Of a stretch of DNA of 64,000 nt, positions 9,143 to 17,938 are shown in pieces. Made by a program: the position numbers and the translations under genes. Source of the DNA: Bacteroidales bacterium F22 (GTDB lineage Bacteria; Bacteroidota; Bacteroidia; Bacteroidales; Bacteroidaceae); contig CP095414.1 of assembly GCA_029541985.1 (NCBI GenBank), positions 1,054,001-1,118,000 on the forward strand. Reading direction: 5' to 3'. Positions within the stretch are counted from its first letter, which is position 1. Every line of letters begins with the position of its first letter. Under the pieces are notes generated by a model. That model was given only the letters and a program-made list of their open reading frames with translations. It was not told the origin of the DNA and searched no databases.

Positions 9143-10300
9143 ATGAAAAAATGTTTCTTTTTATGTCTTTGTTTGATGATGCTAACATCATGCAGACAGA
9201 AATCGGTTCGAATCAGTATCAAAAATCCTTCCGAAGTATCAGTCAAAGGTCGAGTAGCTTCGTTGAATTATGCTTCATTACTCCAAAGACTCCATCTGGA
9301 TAGTATACAATCTTTTCAACTGATGGACTTGTCTGGAAATCAAATTCCTTATCAAATTACTTTTGATCACAAAGTCTTATTTTTGATAAATCTAGAAGCT
9401 AAAGAAAGTATACAGATAATAGCTAAAGCTGGTCCTGCGGTTTCGGCTGATACAATCTGTTGTGGAGATTATTATAAGTGGCGTGCGGATGATATCGCTT
9501 GGGAAAATGAGTTGTCGGCTTATCGCCTTTATGGACCTGGATTAGAGAAACAAGGGAGCAAAGCTTATGGCTATGACATTTGGTCCAAACGGGCAATACA
9601 TACTCCTATAGTAGCCCAAAGGTATACGATGGCCAAAAATAATAAAGGGAGTTTTCACGATGACCACGGAAATGGTATGGATATGTATGTTGTAGGTGAA
9701 TCATTAGGAGCTGGTACTTCCGCAATATTGCTCGGAGATAGTATCGTCATGCCTTATTGTTACAGAACATTTAAAATTTTAGATAATGGACCATACAGAT
9801 TTACTGTCGATGTGACTTATGCTACAAAAGTAGTTGGGAATCAGATTTTGACCGAGAAGAGACGTATCAGATGTGATGCGGGTACATATATGAATCGTAC
9901 TGAAGTCAAATATGAAGGAACAAATACATCACTTGACGTAATTAGTGGTATAGTTATGCATGACAGTATAGGACTTATCCCAATCAATAAGAAAAATGCA
10001 ATCGCCTATGCAGATCCTACTGGACATAACGAGAAAGATGGAAGAATATATGTCGGTATGTATTCTCCTCAGGCAGATAAAACAGCTGTTCTAAAAATCA
10101 ATAATAAACGGTTAGAGCAAGAAGGAATTTATGGTCATGCAGTGATTCAAACAAAATATCTGCCAGAGTCTGACTTCATCTATTATTGGGGAGCTGGCTG
10201 GCAAAATGGATGGATAAAAGACCGACAAGCTTGGGAAGCACAAATGAAGGATGAAATAGCACTTATTGATAAGGGTATAGAGACTAGGATTGTCAAATAG
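9143..10300 (+). CDS. DUF4861-family lipoprotein
   Basis: The ATG at 9143 gives a clean lipoprotein signal (MKKCFFLCLCLMMLTSCRQK; Cys at about residue 18). An upstream in-frame ATG at 9098 would only add a polar extension, so I prefer 9143 (385 residues). The mature protein starts with a RISIKNPSE strand. It then carries WRADDIAWENELSAYRLYGPGLE...GYDIWSKR and the FHDDHGNGMDMYVVG segment, which I recognise as DUF4861. These proteins often occur beside uronic-acid glycan degradation genes in Bacteroidota, but no such genes are adjacent here. The biochemical role is unknown to me. A palindrome-overlapped promoter upstream suggests regulated expression. Confidence 0.82.
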   Translation: MKKCFFLCLCLMMLTSCRQKSVRISIKNPSEVSVKGRVASLNYASLLQRLHLDSIQSFQLMDLSGNQIPYQITFDHKVLFLINLEAKESIQIIAKAGPAVSADTICCGDYYKWRADDIAWENELSAYRLYGPGLEKQGSKAYGYDIWSKRAIHTPIVAQRYTMAKNNKGSFHDDHGNGMDMYVVGESLGAGTSAILLGDSIVMPYCYRTFKILDNGPYRFTVDVTYATKVVGNQILTEKRRIRCDAGTYMNRTEVKYEGTNTSLDVISGIVMHDSIGLIPINKKNAIAYADPTGHNEKDGRIYVGMYSPQADKTAVLKINNKRLEQEGIYGHAVIQTKYLPESDFIYYWGAGWQNGWIKDRQAWEAQMKDEIALIDKGIETRIVK

Positions 10301-10355
10301 TGCAGTCTATCTTAGCAAATGCCGCACCTTAAAGCGAACAATAAACATTTACAGT

Positions 10356-10389
10356 ATCGCCTATAATTGACACAAAGATTATAGGCGAT
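10356..10389 (+). terminator. Intrinsic terminator after DUF4861 gene
   Basis: Perfect 12-bp arms ATCGCCTATAAT (10356-10367) and ATTATAGGCGAT (10378-10389) flank a 10-base loop. A TTTATAG and then CCTTTTTTATTT stretch follows. Confidence 0.85.
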
Positions 10390-10412
10390 TTTATAGTTCC
10401 TTTTTTATTTAT

Positions 10413-10420
10413 TAAATTTG
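10413..10420 (+). promoter_or_regulatory. -7 element immediately before FemAB-like gene
   Basis: TAAATTTG ends only nine bases before the ATG at 10430, so the predicted mRNA would have almost no leader. No clear -33 element is seen; the preceding terminator occupies that area. Confidence 0.5.
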
Positions 10421-10429
10421 TGCCCAAAA

Positions 10430-11545
10430 ATGATTTGCAATTTAGAGGAAAAGGCTCTCGAAGAATTCAAGACTACCAATGTAATATCTCAAACTCCTTT
10501 CTGGGCACGTGTAAAAAAAGATCAGGGGTTTATACCAAAAGGCTTTGAGTTGACCATTTCAAAAGATTTACTTTTTAGTACTGCAGATTCATCTGAAAAG
10601 ATGAGTGAAGATTTATTGGTCTTAATCAAATACGTAGATGACCAATATTGTTTTGCTTATATTCCTTATGGACCAAAATTAAATCCGACCTTTGAAAATC
10701 AAGGATTATTTTTAGAGCAGTTATCAGAATCAATCAAACCCCATCTTCCGGAGAATTGCATCTTTATTCGTTATGACTTGATATGGGAAAATCAATGGGC
10801 AAATGAAGAAGAGTATTTTGACCCTTCAGGAAATTGGATAGGTCCTCCTCCAAACAACACACAAGAATACAGAGTCAATTTCAATACTGTTAATTGGAAT
10901 CTACATAAAAGTATAGTGGATAATTTACCCAAAAATACGTTCTTTCTAGATTTGACTTTAGAAGAGAAGGAACTGCTCTATAATATGAGGTACAATACTA
11001 GATATTGTATAAGACAAGCAAATAAGAAAGGAATCAGAGTACGTGAATATGGTCTTAATCACATCAATGAATGGTATAAGTTATACCTTGATACTGCTCG
11101 ACGTCATAAGATGCCATTGCAAGACCAAGATTGCTTTGCGACAATTTTAAAGAATCAAGATAATAGCAAAAAAGGAGTCACGGTGAAGATGTTAATGGCC
11201 GATTTAGATGGCCATTTTCTAGCATCTATGTTCCTGGTACTATCCAAAGAACGAGGAACTTACCTGTACGGCGCTTCTTCTTCTAAAAAGGATAAGTATA
11301 TGGCGAGCTACTTGTTGCAATGGGAATCGATTAAGATGGCAAAACAATGGGGTTGCTCAGAATATGATATGTTTGGCTCTGCTCCTAACCTAAATCAGGC
11401 TCATCCGCTACATGGGGTACATATCTTCAAGAAGGGATTTGGCGGCGACCTGTATCATCGGATGGGATGCTGGGACTATCCGTATAATAATCAACTTTAT
11501 AACCGATATCGCGTGCAGGAAGCAAAAAAGAGCCATAAGTGCTAA
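10430..11545 (+). CDS. FemAB-like aminoacyl/peptidoglycan-bridge acyltransferase (GNAT fold)
   Basis: I chose the ATG at 10430 (371 residues) over a TTG at 10418. The protein has the FemAB/lipid II:glycine glycyltransferase pattern: an early TPFWARVKKDQGF segment, FIRYDLIWE, then LDLTLEEKELLYNMRYNTRYCIRQANKKGIRVRE in the middle. The C-terminal GNAT half follows, with DLDGHFLASMFLV, ERGTYLYGASSSKKDKYMASYLLQWESIKMAKQWGCSEYDMFGSAP and HPLHGVHIFKKGFGG. Family members use aminoacyl-tRNA to modify lipid II or related lipids. Most Bacteroidota have no interpeptide bridge, so the acceptor here is uncertain. It has its own -7 element and a terminator upstream, so it is probably monocistronic. Confidence 0.82.
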   Translation: MICNLEEKALEEFKTTNVISQTPFWARVKKDQGFIPKGFELTISKDLLFSTADSSEKMSEDLLVLIKYVDDQYCFAYIPYGPKLNPTFENQGLFLEQLSESIKPHLPENCIFIRYDLIWENQWANEEEYFDPSGNWIGPPPNNTQEYRVNFNTVNWNLHKSIVDNLPKNTFFLDLTLEEKELLYNMRYNTRYCIRQANKKGIRVREYGLNHINEWYKLYLDTARRHKMPLQDQDCFATILKNQDNSKKGVTVKMLMADLDGHFLASMFLVLSKERGTYLYGASSSKKDKYMASYLLQWESIKMAKQWGCSEYDMFGSAPNLNQAHPLHGVHIFKKGFGGDLYHRMGCWDYPYNNQLYNRYRVQEAKKSHKC

Positions 11546-11572
11546 TGGTAAAACAGACAAAATCGGAATAAA

Positions 11573-11603
11573 TTTTCATATCCCGAAAGTTTTCATATCT
11601 TTG
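11573..11603 (+). promoter_or_regulatory. Promoter of arsR-like gene
   Basis: TATCTTTG at 11596-11603 matches the -7 consensus. A TTTT sequence 19 bp upstream (11573-11576) is a weak -33 element. The operator palindrome begins 13 bp after the -7 element, over the expected start site. Confidence 0.6.
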
Positions 11604-11616
11604 CACCAACCAAACG

Positions 11617-11634
11617 TATGCGCAATAACGCATA
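11617..11634 (+). promoter_or_regulatory. Probable ArsR operator 1 (TATGC-N8-GCATA)
   Basis: TATGC and GCATA arms are separated by 8 bp, just downstream of the arsR -7 element. The same 5-8-5 arrangement, also followed by TATAA, recurs at 12081-12098 before the permease. Repetition at both genes of the pair supports an autoregulatory operator. Confidence 0.7.
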
Positions 11635-11652
11635 TATAAATTCAGAGAAGAG

Positions 11653-12000
11653 ATGAATGAGTACATAGAACTATTTAAAGCCCTGTCAGATATGACCCGA
11701 TTGAAAATAATCTGGTTGCTGACCAATATTGATGGAAAGATTTGCGTCTCAGAAATCGTAGAGGTATTGGAAGAATATCAATACAACGTATCGAGAAATT
11801 TACGGATTCTGAAGAATGCCAAATTAATCGAGGAAGTTAAGGAAGGAAAATGGGTTTACTATCATTTATGCCCTGTCAATAGTGAATTTAGATTGTTAGT
11901 ACAAGAAGCTATCAAGACCATTCCGGAGAGTAAAATGGAGAAAGAAATCAGCAAATGTAAATGGCTGTTAACTCAACGTGAAGCGTGTAAAAAGAGTTAG
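11653..12000 (+). CDS. ArsR/SmtB-family winged-helix repressor
   Basis: The 115-residue protein fits the ArsR family: ELFKALSDMTRLKIIWLL at the N-terminus, the VSEIVEVLEEYQYNVSRNLRILKNAKLIEEVKEGKWVYYHL winged helix, and a Lys/Cys-rich tail. The classical CVC arsenic site is not present. A single Cys lies in KICVSEI, and further Cys residues (HLCP, SKCKW, EACKKS) lie in the C-terminal half. These could form an alternative thiolate site for arsenite, other soft metals or an oxidant. It precedes a Cys-rich permease, and both genes carry the same palindrome. I infer derepression by a thiophilic metal or metalloid; the ligand cannot be read. Confidence 0.9.
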   Translation: MNEYIELFKALSDMTRLKIIWLLTNIDGKICVSEIVEVLEEYQYNVSRNLRILKNAKLIEEVKEGKWVYYHLCPVNSEFRLLVQEAIKTIPESKMEKEISKCKWLLTQREACKKS

Positions 12001-12030
12001 TCAGCTATCCCCTAGTAAACAAGAAATTAG

Positions 12031-12052
12031 TTATCCCTAAGCATAGGGATAA
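12031..12052 (+). terminator. Hairpin between arsR-like gene and permease
   Basis: Perfect 9-bp arms TTATCCCTA (12031-12039) and TAGGGATAA (12044-12052) flank a 4-base loop. A T7 run follows after about 12 bases. It may stop or attenuate arsR transcription, leaving the permease to its own operator-controlled promoter. Confidence 0.5.
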
Positions 12053-12080
12053 GTCAATTATGCCTTTTTTTATAATAACA

Positions 12081-12098
12081 TATGCTCTTTTGCGCATA
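12081..12098 (+). promoter_or_regulatory. Probable ArsR operator 2 (TATGC-N8-GCATA) before the permease
   Basis: It has the same arms and the same 8-bp spacing as the site at 11617-11634, and the same trailing TATAA. It ends 27 bp before the permease ATG at 12126. Its position argues against the longer permease reading frame that begins at 12060. Confidence 0.7.
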
Positions 12099-12125
12099 TA
12101 TAATATTCATTTTAAAATTATCATT

Positions 12126-13139
12126 ATGAACGAGAAATTGAGTTTAGCCTTAGGCGAATTTTTACACGTTGGTGTAGCATTGGTATTAATCATCGCTCTA
12201 GTATCAGTTATCACTGGGCTAATTAGAGCTTACATTCCACAAGAGAAACTCCAAAGAAGATTAGCAAAGACGGGTAAATATGGTGGATTAATGGGTGCTT
12301 TACTAGGTATCCCTACTCCTTTTTGTAGTGCCTCTATGGTTCCTGTATCAATGGGGATGATAGAGATGGGTGCTCCTTTTGCTATGATCTTTGCATTTTT
12401 GCTTTCTGCTCCATTAGCTAATTTTGTAGTGGTTGGTTTCATCTTAGGAGTCTTCGGATGGAAAGTTGCTTTGGTTTATTTTCTGATTGTCTTCAGTGGG
12501 GCTGCACTCTTCGGTACAATCGCTGGAAAGACATCAATCAAGGAGAGTGTCAAGAGAATGGACCAGAAAACCACAGAAACGACATCTTCATGTGCTCTCC
12601 AAACGAAACCTAATTGTGCTGGGGAGTCTAAAAAGGTAGTTGAACCTTGTGCAGTCACTTACCGTCCGGAAAATAAATGTCAAGCAAATACCCCACCTAC
12701 TACTTCTTGTTGCGATACCAAGGCTTCAAAGACGAAACTCAATGAAGCACTTAGCTTCGGATGGTCTTTGTTCAAACGAATTTTTCCGTATGTCTTACTT
12801 GGTGCAGTTATAAGTGCTGTATCTGTCGTGTTCGTGCCTGAGACTTGGGTCCAACAACATCTGGGAAATAATAGTCCGTTTGCTATTCCGGTGGCTGCTA
12901 CTATAGGTATCCCATTGTATCTACGCATTGAGATGGCTATCCCGATTTTAAAGGCATTGATTCTCAAAGGAATGAGTATGGGAGCTGCGATGGCTTTAAT
13001 CATAGGAGGTACTGGGGCTAGTTTGCCAGAAATCGCAATCGTCTCTTCTATGCTGAAACCGAAAGCAATCATCGCTTTTGTTCTTTCGATATTGACGATG
13101 GCTATTGTAGGAGGCTATATCTTTTACTTCTTATTTTAG
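12126..13139 (+). CDS. ArsP/SO_0444-type metal(loid) efflux permease with Cys-rich central loop
   Basis: The ATG at 12126 (337 residues) is preferred, because the longer frame would run through the operator. Two four-helix halves each carry a conserved loop: GIPTPFCSASMVP in the first half, and TIGIPLYLRIEMAIPI with IGGTGASLPE in the second. These are signatures of the permease family that includes ArsP and the SO_0444 Cu/Zn efflux type. The halves are joined by a ~65-residue polar loop with six cysteines (SSC, PNC, EPC, KC, SCC), which looks like a soft-metal-binding segment. It follows an ArsR-type repressor that shares its operator. I infer export of a thiophilic metal or organoarsenical; which one is not shown. 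Confidence 0.85.
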   Translation: MNEKLSLALGEFLHVGVALVLIIALVSVITGLIRAYIPQEKLQRRLAKTGKYGGLMGALLGIPTPFCSASMVPVSMGMIEMGAPFAMIFAFLLSAPLANFVVVGFILGVFGWKVALVYFLIVFSGAALFGTIAGKTSIKESVKRMDQKTTETTSSCALQTKPNCAGESKKVVEPCAVTYRPENKCQANTPPTTSCCDTKASKTKLNEALSFGWSLFKRIFPYVLLGAVISAVSVVFVPETWVQQHLGNNSPFAIPVAATIGIPLYLRIEMAIPILKALILKGMSMGAAMALIIGGTGASLPEIAIVSSMLKPKAIIAFVLSILTMAIVGGYIFYFLF

Positions 13140-13400
13140 TCGTCTATCTTTTAAGATAAAATTGCGGTTGAAGGATAACGTATCAACAAGGTTTAAGAGA
13201 GATAAACAAATTTAAATTAGTCGTTTGTTAACAACATTATAAATTGCTTCCGAAACAATAAACCAATAGACTTTTGGAACCATATTAGCTAAGAAGATTA
13301 AAAAATCAAGCCAAAAAGAACAAGCAATAGAGTAAAAGAGTATATTTAACATCGTATTAGTTAACTCATTGGTGTAATTAACAAATCAACATATTAGATT

Positions 13401-14933
13401 ATGAACAAATCAGTAAGAACAACTTTAGGAGTTTTGGCGATTGTCGGACTCAGCACTATTGTGGCAGGTACGACCGCAGAGTATGTGATGCAAAAAGGAG
13501 ATCAAACCATTGAGAACAATCAACGGTTTAGAATGACTGACACAAATGATTCGTCTAGTTTATTAAAGAAGACTTCTTTTATGGGGGCTTCTGGACAACC
13601 TATAGACTTAACAACTGCAGCCGAGAAATCAATCCATGCTGTAGTACATATAAAATCGACCAAAAATACGACTCGGAGTTCTAGACAGCTGCAAAGTAAT
13701 GATTTGTTTGAGTATTTCTTTGGCCCTCAGCAAGGGGGAAGACAACAGGTTCAAAGTCAACCTCAGATAGGATTTGGATCTGGCGTAATCATCAGTAATG
13801 ATGGCTATATCGTGACCAACAATCATGTAGTTGAAGGAGCTGATGAGGTGAGTGTCACCCTCAATGATAACCGGACATTCCCTGGAAGAATCATTGGGAC
13901 TGACCCAAGCACGGATTTGGCTTTGATTAAGATTGAAGGAAAGAATTTCCCTGTCTTAGCGATTGGTAATAGTGAATCATTGAAAGTTGGAGAGTGGGTT
14001 CTTGCTGTGGGTAACCCATTTAACTTAACCTCGACAGTGACTGCGGGTATAGTCAGTGCTAAAGCACGGTCTTTGGGGGTGTACAATAATGGCATAGAGT
14101 CGTTTATCCAGACAGATGCTGCTATCAACCAAGGAAATAGTGGCGGAGCCCTTGTCAATTCAAGGGGCGAATTGGTTGGTATCAATGCGATTTTAGCATC
14201 TCCGACAGGTGCTTATTCGGGTTATGGTTTTGCTATTCCTACGAGTATCATGACCAAAGTAGTTAGTGATCTGAAAGAATATGGAACGGTACAACGAGCA
14301 GTCCTTGGAATCAGAGGCAGTTCCGTTGGTGGACAATTACTTCCTGAACAACTAAAAGAAAAAGAAGATAAGTTAGGGGTAACCGATGGTATCTTAGTTG
14401 CTGAGGTAATAGATGATGGAGCAGCTAAAGAAGCTGGCATCTTAGTAGATGATGTGATTGTTGGTATTGATGGGATGAAAATAACCAAGATGTCACAGTT
14501 GCAGGAGCAGTTGGCAAAACATAATCCAGGTGATAAAGTGAAGATTAAGCTTGTCAGAGACAAGAAAGATAAAGTGATCGAGGTTACCCTTGAAAACGAA
14601 CAAGGAACGACTGCAGTAGTGAAGAAGGCGGACTTGGAAATTCTTGGAGCAGCATTTCAAGAGTTGTCCATCAATGCCAAACGACAGTTGGGAATCAACT
14701 ATGGACTACAAGTCTCTGGAGTAAGCAGTGGTCGAATGAAAGATGCTGGTATCAGACGCAACTTCATTATCTTGAAAGTAAATGGACATAAAATCGCATC
14801 TACTGATGATTTGACAAATGTATTCAAAGCTGCGAGACGTAGCCCAGATCAAGTCTTATTCATCACGGGAATCATGCCTTCAGGACGGAGATACAATTAT
14901 GCAGTTGATATTTCTGATTCAGTAAAAAAATAA
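13401..14933 (+). CDS. Do/HtrA-family periplasmic serine protease with two PDZ domains
   Basis: The 510-residue protein has an N-terminal membrane/signal segment (residues ~8-25) and a trypsin-like domain. The catalytic triad is His142 (VTNNHVVEG), Asp172 (DPSTDLALIKI) and Ser247 (INQGNSGGALVN). Two PDZ domains follow (about residues 300-400 and 415-505). The FFGPQQGG stretch before the protease core is the usual LA-loop region. DegP/DegQ enzymes degrade or refold misfolded envelope proteins. The gene stands alone, with a 260-bp gap upstream and a terminator-like hairpin downstream. I leave the symbol blank because degP, degQ and degS cannot be separated safely, although two PDZ domains exclude DegS. 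Confidence 0.95.
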   Translation: MNKSVRTTLGVLAIVGLSTIVAGTTAEYVMQKGDQTIENNQRFRMTDTNDSSSLLKKTSFMGASGQPIDLTTAAEKSIHAVVHIKSTKNTTRSSRQLQSNDLFEYFFGPQQGGRQQVQSQPQIGFGSGVIISNDGYIVTNNHVVEGADEVSVTLNDNRTFPGRIIGTDPSTDLALIKIEGKNFPVLAIGNSESLKVGEWVLAVGNPFNLTSTVTAGIVSAKARSLGVYNNGIESFIQTDAAINQGNSGGALVNSRGELVGINAILASPTGAYSGYGFAIPTSIMTKVVSDLKEYGTVQRAVLGIRGSSVGGQLLPEQLKEKEDKLGVTDGILVAEVIDDGAAKEAGILVDDVIVGIDGMKITKMSQLQEQLAKHNPGDKVKIKLVRDKKDKVIEVTLENEQGTTAVVKKADLEILGAAFQELSINAKRQLGINYGLQVSGVSSGRMKDAGIRRNFIILKVNGHKIASTDDLTNVFKAARRSPDQVLFITGIMPSGRRYNYAVDISDSVKK

Positions 14934-14990
14934 ATATTTTTACTTTTAGTATAAGAGAGTATTTATAACATTAGCTCTGTTTTTTAGGTA

Positions 14991-15024
14991 AGGGAGTTGC
15001 GTTCTGTCATGGACGCAGCTCTCT
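14991..15024 (+). terminator. Terminator-like hairpin after the HtrA gene
   Basis: 14-base arms (14991-15004 and 15011-15024) pair with three G-U wobbles around a 6-base loop. A weak T-rich tail follows. The rest of the 14934-15247 gap holds the rpoD promoter, and I recognise nothing else there. Confidence 0.6.
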
Positions 15025-15218
15025 TTCATTAAATGAGGGTGACAGATACCTCTACACCATTGGAGAAAAGATGGATTGTAGCTCATTAATAGACTGATTC
15101 TCCAGAGGCGTATCCTCTGAAAAAGCTAAATCAATACAAATTATATTTAAGGATAAATAAGATGACACATTGAAAGAGGATAATTCGATTTTAAATGCGA
15201 TAATTAAATAATAATGAT

Positions 15219-15226
15219 TACCTTTG
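15219..15226 (+). promoter_or_regulatory. -7 element of rpoD promoter
   Basis: TACCTTTG lies 21 bp before the ATG at 15248 and matches TAnnTTTG. No clear -33 TTTG is visible. Confidence 0.5.
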
Positions 15227-15247
15227 CAGTTCAAACTGTGCATATAT

Positions 15248-16108
15248 ATGAGACAACTAAAGATTACTAAGAGTATCACCAATAGAGAGAGTGCCTCTCT
15301 GGACAAGTATTTACAAGAAATTGGTCGTGAAGACTTGATTACCGTCGAAGAAGAGGTAGAGTTAGCACAACGTATTCGCCAAGGGGACCGTAAGGCTCTT
15401 GAGAAGCTTACACGTGCTAATCTTCGATTCGTGGTATCAGTGGCTAAACAGTACCAGAATCAAGGTCTTAGCCTTCCCGATTTGATTAATGAGGGGAATC
15501 TAGGACTAATCAAAGCTGCCGAGAAATTTGATGAGACCAGAGGTTTCAAATTTATTTCTTATGCTGTATGGTGGATTCGTCAGTCTATTCTTCAAGCTTT
15601 GGCTGAACAATCACGTATCGTACGTCTTCCGTTGAATCAGGTGGGTTCACTCAACAAAATAAGTAAGGAACTTTCAAAATTTGAACAAGAGTTCGAACGC
15701 CGTCCTTCGGCTGAAGAATTATCCGACCGAATGAATATTGCAGTGGATAAAATTTCTGATACCATGAAAGTATCGGGACGACATATCTCTGTGGATGCTC
15801 CTTTCGTGGAAGGTGAAGATAATAGTTTACTGGATGTTCTTGTCAATAATGATAGTCCGCTAGCAGACCGTAGTTTGGTTAGCGAATCTCTTGCTAAAGA
15901 AATTGACCGCGCACTCGACCAACTTCAAGATAGAGAAAAAGATATCATCCGTATGTTCTTCGGAATTGGGATGCAAGAAATGACACTAGAAGAGATAGGT
16001 GATAAATTTGCGCTCACGAGAGAAAGAGTTCGCCAAATTAAAGAAAAGGCCATCAGAAAACTGCGTACTGATGGACGTAATTCATTACTAAAAAGTTACT
16101 TAGGATAA
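15248..16108 (+). CDS. rpoD: Primary (housekeeping) RNA polymerase sigma factor, Bacteroidota short type
   Basis: The ATG at 15248 gives the standard start [15 protein letters not shown]; an in-frame upstream codon would overlap the -7 element. The 286-residue protein contains region 1.2 ([12 protein letters not shown]), region 2 ([56 protein letters not shown]), region 3, and region 4 with the [22 protein letters not shown] helix-turn-helix. It lacks the long region 1.1 and the non-conserved insert of enterobacterial RpoD. That is normal for this phylum, where the primary sigma factor recognises TTTG/TAnnTTTG promoters such as those in this window. A small secreted-protein gene follows 31 bp later. 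Confidence 0.96.
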   Translation: MRQLKITKSITNRESASLDKYLQEIGREDLITVEEEVELAQRIRQGDRKALEKLTRANLRFVVSVAKQYQNQGLSLPDLINEGNLGLIKAAEKFDETRGFKFISYAVWWIRQSILQALAEQSRIVRLPLNQVGSLNKISKELSKFEQEFERRPSAEELSDRMNIAVDKISDTMKVSGRHISVDAPFVEGEDNSLLDVLVNNDSPLADRSLVSESLAKEIDRALDQLQDREKDIIRMFFGIGMQEMTLEEIGDKFALTRERVRQIKEKAIRKLRTDGRNSLLKSYLG

Positions 16109-16139
16109 TTCTAATTAACCTACTTATAAAGATAGATTT

Positions 16140-16553
16140 ATGAAAAAAATATTCCCCCTATTACTGCTAGCAGTGTTGTTCACTGTGAATACAGCATTCG
16201 CAACTGGCAAAGACAAGAAAGAAAAAGCAATCTATGCTTTTGGTATCGGAACTAGTTTCTCAGATACACTCGTGTATTTTACGTCTATTCAACAACTGCC
16301 TGGAGCTAAACTAGACAAGAAGGGATTTTTAGAAGATAGATCGCTTTATAGTTATGAGTTGAAGGATTATATGAGCAAGATCGGATTAATGCATCGTACA
16401 TGTATCCTCTTCTTCAACGAAGATAAGAGTAAATTGCAAAAGAAATTAAGCAAATTACAAACTCAATATCTACAAAAGAATAAAGAGATTCAATTGCTAG
16501 ATAAGAGTGAATTTAAATTTACTGACTTAGAGCCAGATGCTGTAACGGAATAA
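16140..16553 (+). CDS. Small secreted protein of unknown function
   Basis: The 137-residue product begins with a signal peptide (MKKIFPLLLLAVLFTVNTAFA). A charged ~115-residue domain follows (ATGKDKKEKAIYAFGIGTSFSDTLVYFT...) and ends in a probable coiled stretch rich in Lys, Leu and Gln (SKLQKKLSKLQTQYLQKNKEIQLLD). I do not recognise a named domain. It starts 31 bp after rpoD and may be cotranscribed. The placement may be incidental. Confidence 0.8.
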   Translation: MKKIFPLLLLAVLFTVNTAFATGKDKKEKAIYAFGIGTSFSDTLVYFTSIQQLPGAKLDKKGFLEDRSLYSYELKDYMSKIGLMHRTCILFFNEDKSKLQKKLSKLQTQYLQKNKEIQLLDKSEFKFTDLEPDAVTE

Positions 16554-16591
16554 TAAAGCATGGCCGTAGTAGACACTAAAATTTCTACCTG

Positions 16592-17905
16592 ATGAATAAA
16601 ACCTCCAACTCGATTTTACTTAACTTCTTTGGAATAGCGATAGTTCTAATGACTCTCGTTTCGTGTTGGGGCTCAGATGGTGATGACCCAAATCCTTATA
16701 AAGGAGCAAACAAAACCGTCATCGGACTCATTTTAGCTGACAACTCGTTAGACACATTTTCAAATCCGGATATCAACGAGATGATTGCTGGTATGGATGA
16801 AAGTTCTGTTGATTGGGATAAGAATAATGTACTCTTGTTTGTTGATAATAAATCTACTGCGCCACTGATTCTTAGGTTGCGCAGAGAGGACGGTAAGAAT
16901 TCGGCAATTATTAGAGATACTGTCTTTGTGTATACAGCGGAAACAATAGCTAATATTCCTGACATTGATTTTTATGAATCTTCATCGACAGAGTCGATGT
17001 GTAAAGATGCCCTAAAACGCATAATCACTGGCTATAGTGCCAAAAGCTATGGCCTCATATTATGGTCGCACGGAGATGGATGGATTCCATCTGATGATTA
17101 CGTTGCCCCTGCAGTTGCCACACGTATATTCGGACAAGATACTGATACAGGTACCTATCCTAGTGTCAAGTGGTTAGAAAATTCGGAGTTGAAGTCTATT
17201 ATTGCAGCAAGTTGTAGTTATATGACTAATAGCGATAAGAAATATGATTTCATCTATGCGGATGCTTGTCAGATGGCAAACAATACCACAGTATATGATT
17301 TCAAAGATTATTGTAACTATTTCATCGGAAGTGTAGCTGAGATACCGGGGACTGGTGGCTATTATAGGACTCAGTTACCGGCTATGTTTGAGACATCTGA
17401 CATTCCGGCTATAGCAGTGGCAGAAGCATATGATGAATATTACAATCGTGACAATCATTGGACTGGCAATGCAGGCGTTCAGCTTTCTGTTATAAAAATG
17501 TCTGAATTGGATAACTTAGCAGCGGTAACAAAATCGTTTATGGAAGTTCCTGAGATTGCGGCTTCGATCGCTTCGCTTGATTGGTCGTCTATAAATCATT
17601 TTGACTGGGGACGTTCGAACGGTACTACTATCTATTATGACTTCAAACAGACTATGGAAGCTGTACTGACCTCAGACCAGTTAGCTGTATGGCAAAAAGC
17701 ACTCGATGCTGCAGTCGTTCTAAACATTGTCCCAGAAACGATTTATTCATCTATTCTTCCTGGGGAATTTGATGCAAATCCTTGTTGTGGACTGGCTGCC
17801 TACTTCCCTAATGATGCTACGTACAAGAAATGGAATACTTATTTCCAAACTTATTCGTGGTATCAAGCTGCTGGAATGAACTATGTTCAGGATGAGATCC
17901 CATAA
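16592..17905 (+). CDS. Clostripain-family (C11) cysteine peptidase lipoprotein
   Basis: The 437-residue protein has a lipobox (MTLVSC, Cys25) and a C11/clostripain core. An early strand KTVIGLILADNSLD is followed by the catalytic His160 in LILWSHGDGW and the catalytic Cys226 in FIYADACQMAN. The spacing between the dyad residues fits the family. C11 enzymes usually cut after Arg or Lys and often self-process. No clear internal Arg/Lys processing linker is evident to me. As a lipoprotein it would act at the outer membrane or cell surface. It stands between the small secreted protein and fabD, with a terminator behind it. Confidence 0.88.
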   Translation: MNKTSNSILLNFFGIAIVLMTLVSCWGSDGDDPNPYKGANKTVIGLILADNSLDTFSNPDINEMIAGMDESSVDWDKNNVLLFVDNKSTAPLILRLRREDGKNSAIIRDTVFVYTAETIANIPDIDFYESSSTESMCKDALKRIITGYSAKSYGLILWSHGDGWIPSDDYVAPAVATRIFGQDTDTGTYPSVKWLENSELKSIIAASCSYMTNSDKKYDFIYADACQMANNTTVYDFKDYCNYFIGSVAEIPGTGGYYRTQLPAMFETSDIPAIAVAEAYDEYYNRDNHWTGNAGVQLSVIKMSELDNLAAVTKSFMEVPEIAASIASLDWSSINHFDWGRSNGTTIYYDFKQTMEAVLTSDQLAVWQKALDAAVVLNIVPETIYSSILPGEFDANPCCGLAAYFPNDATYKKWNTYFQTYSWYQAAGMNYVQDEIP

Positions 17906-17938
17906 ATAGAACCAATATTACATAAATTGCTTTTTGAC

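Noticed and set aside
12060-12125. Longer N-terminus for the permease
   Set aside because: It would run through the palindromic operator and promoter region. The ATG at 12126 begins right before the normal family sequence.
15052-15306. Minus-strand 84-codon frame overlapping the rpoD start
   Set aside because: It runs antisense through the rpoD promoter and start codon and shows no protein-like motif.
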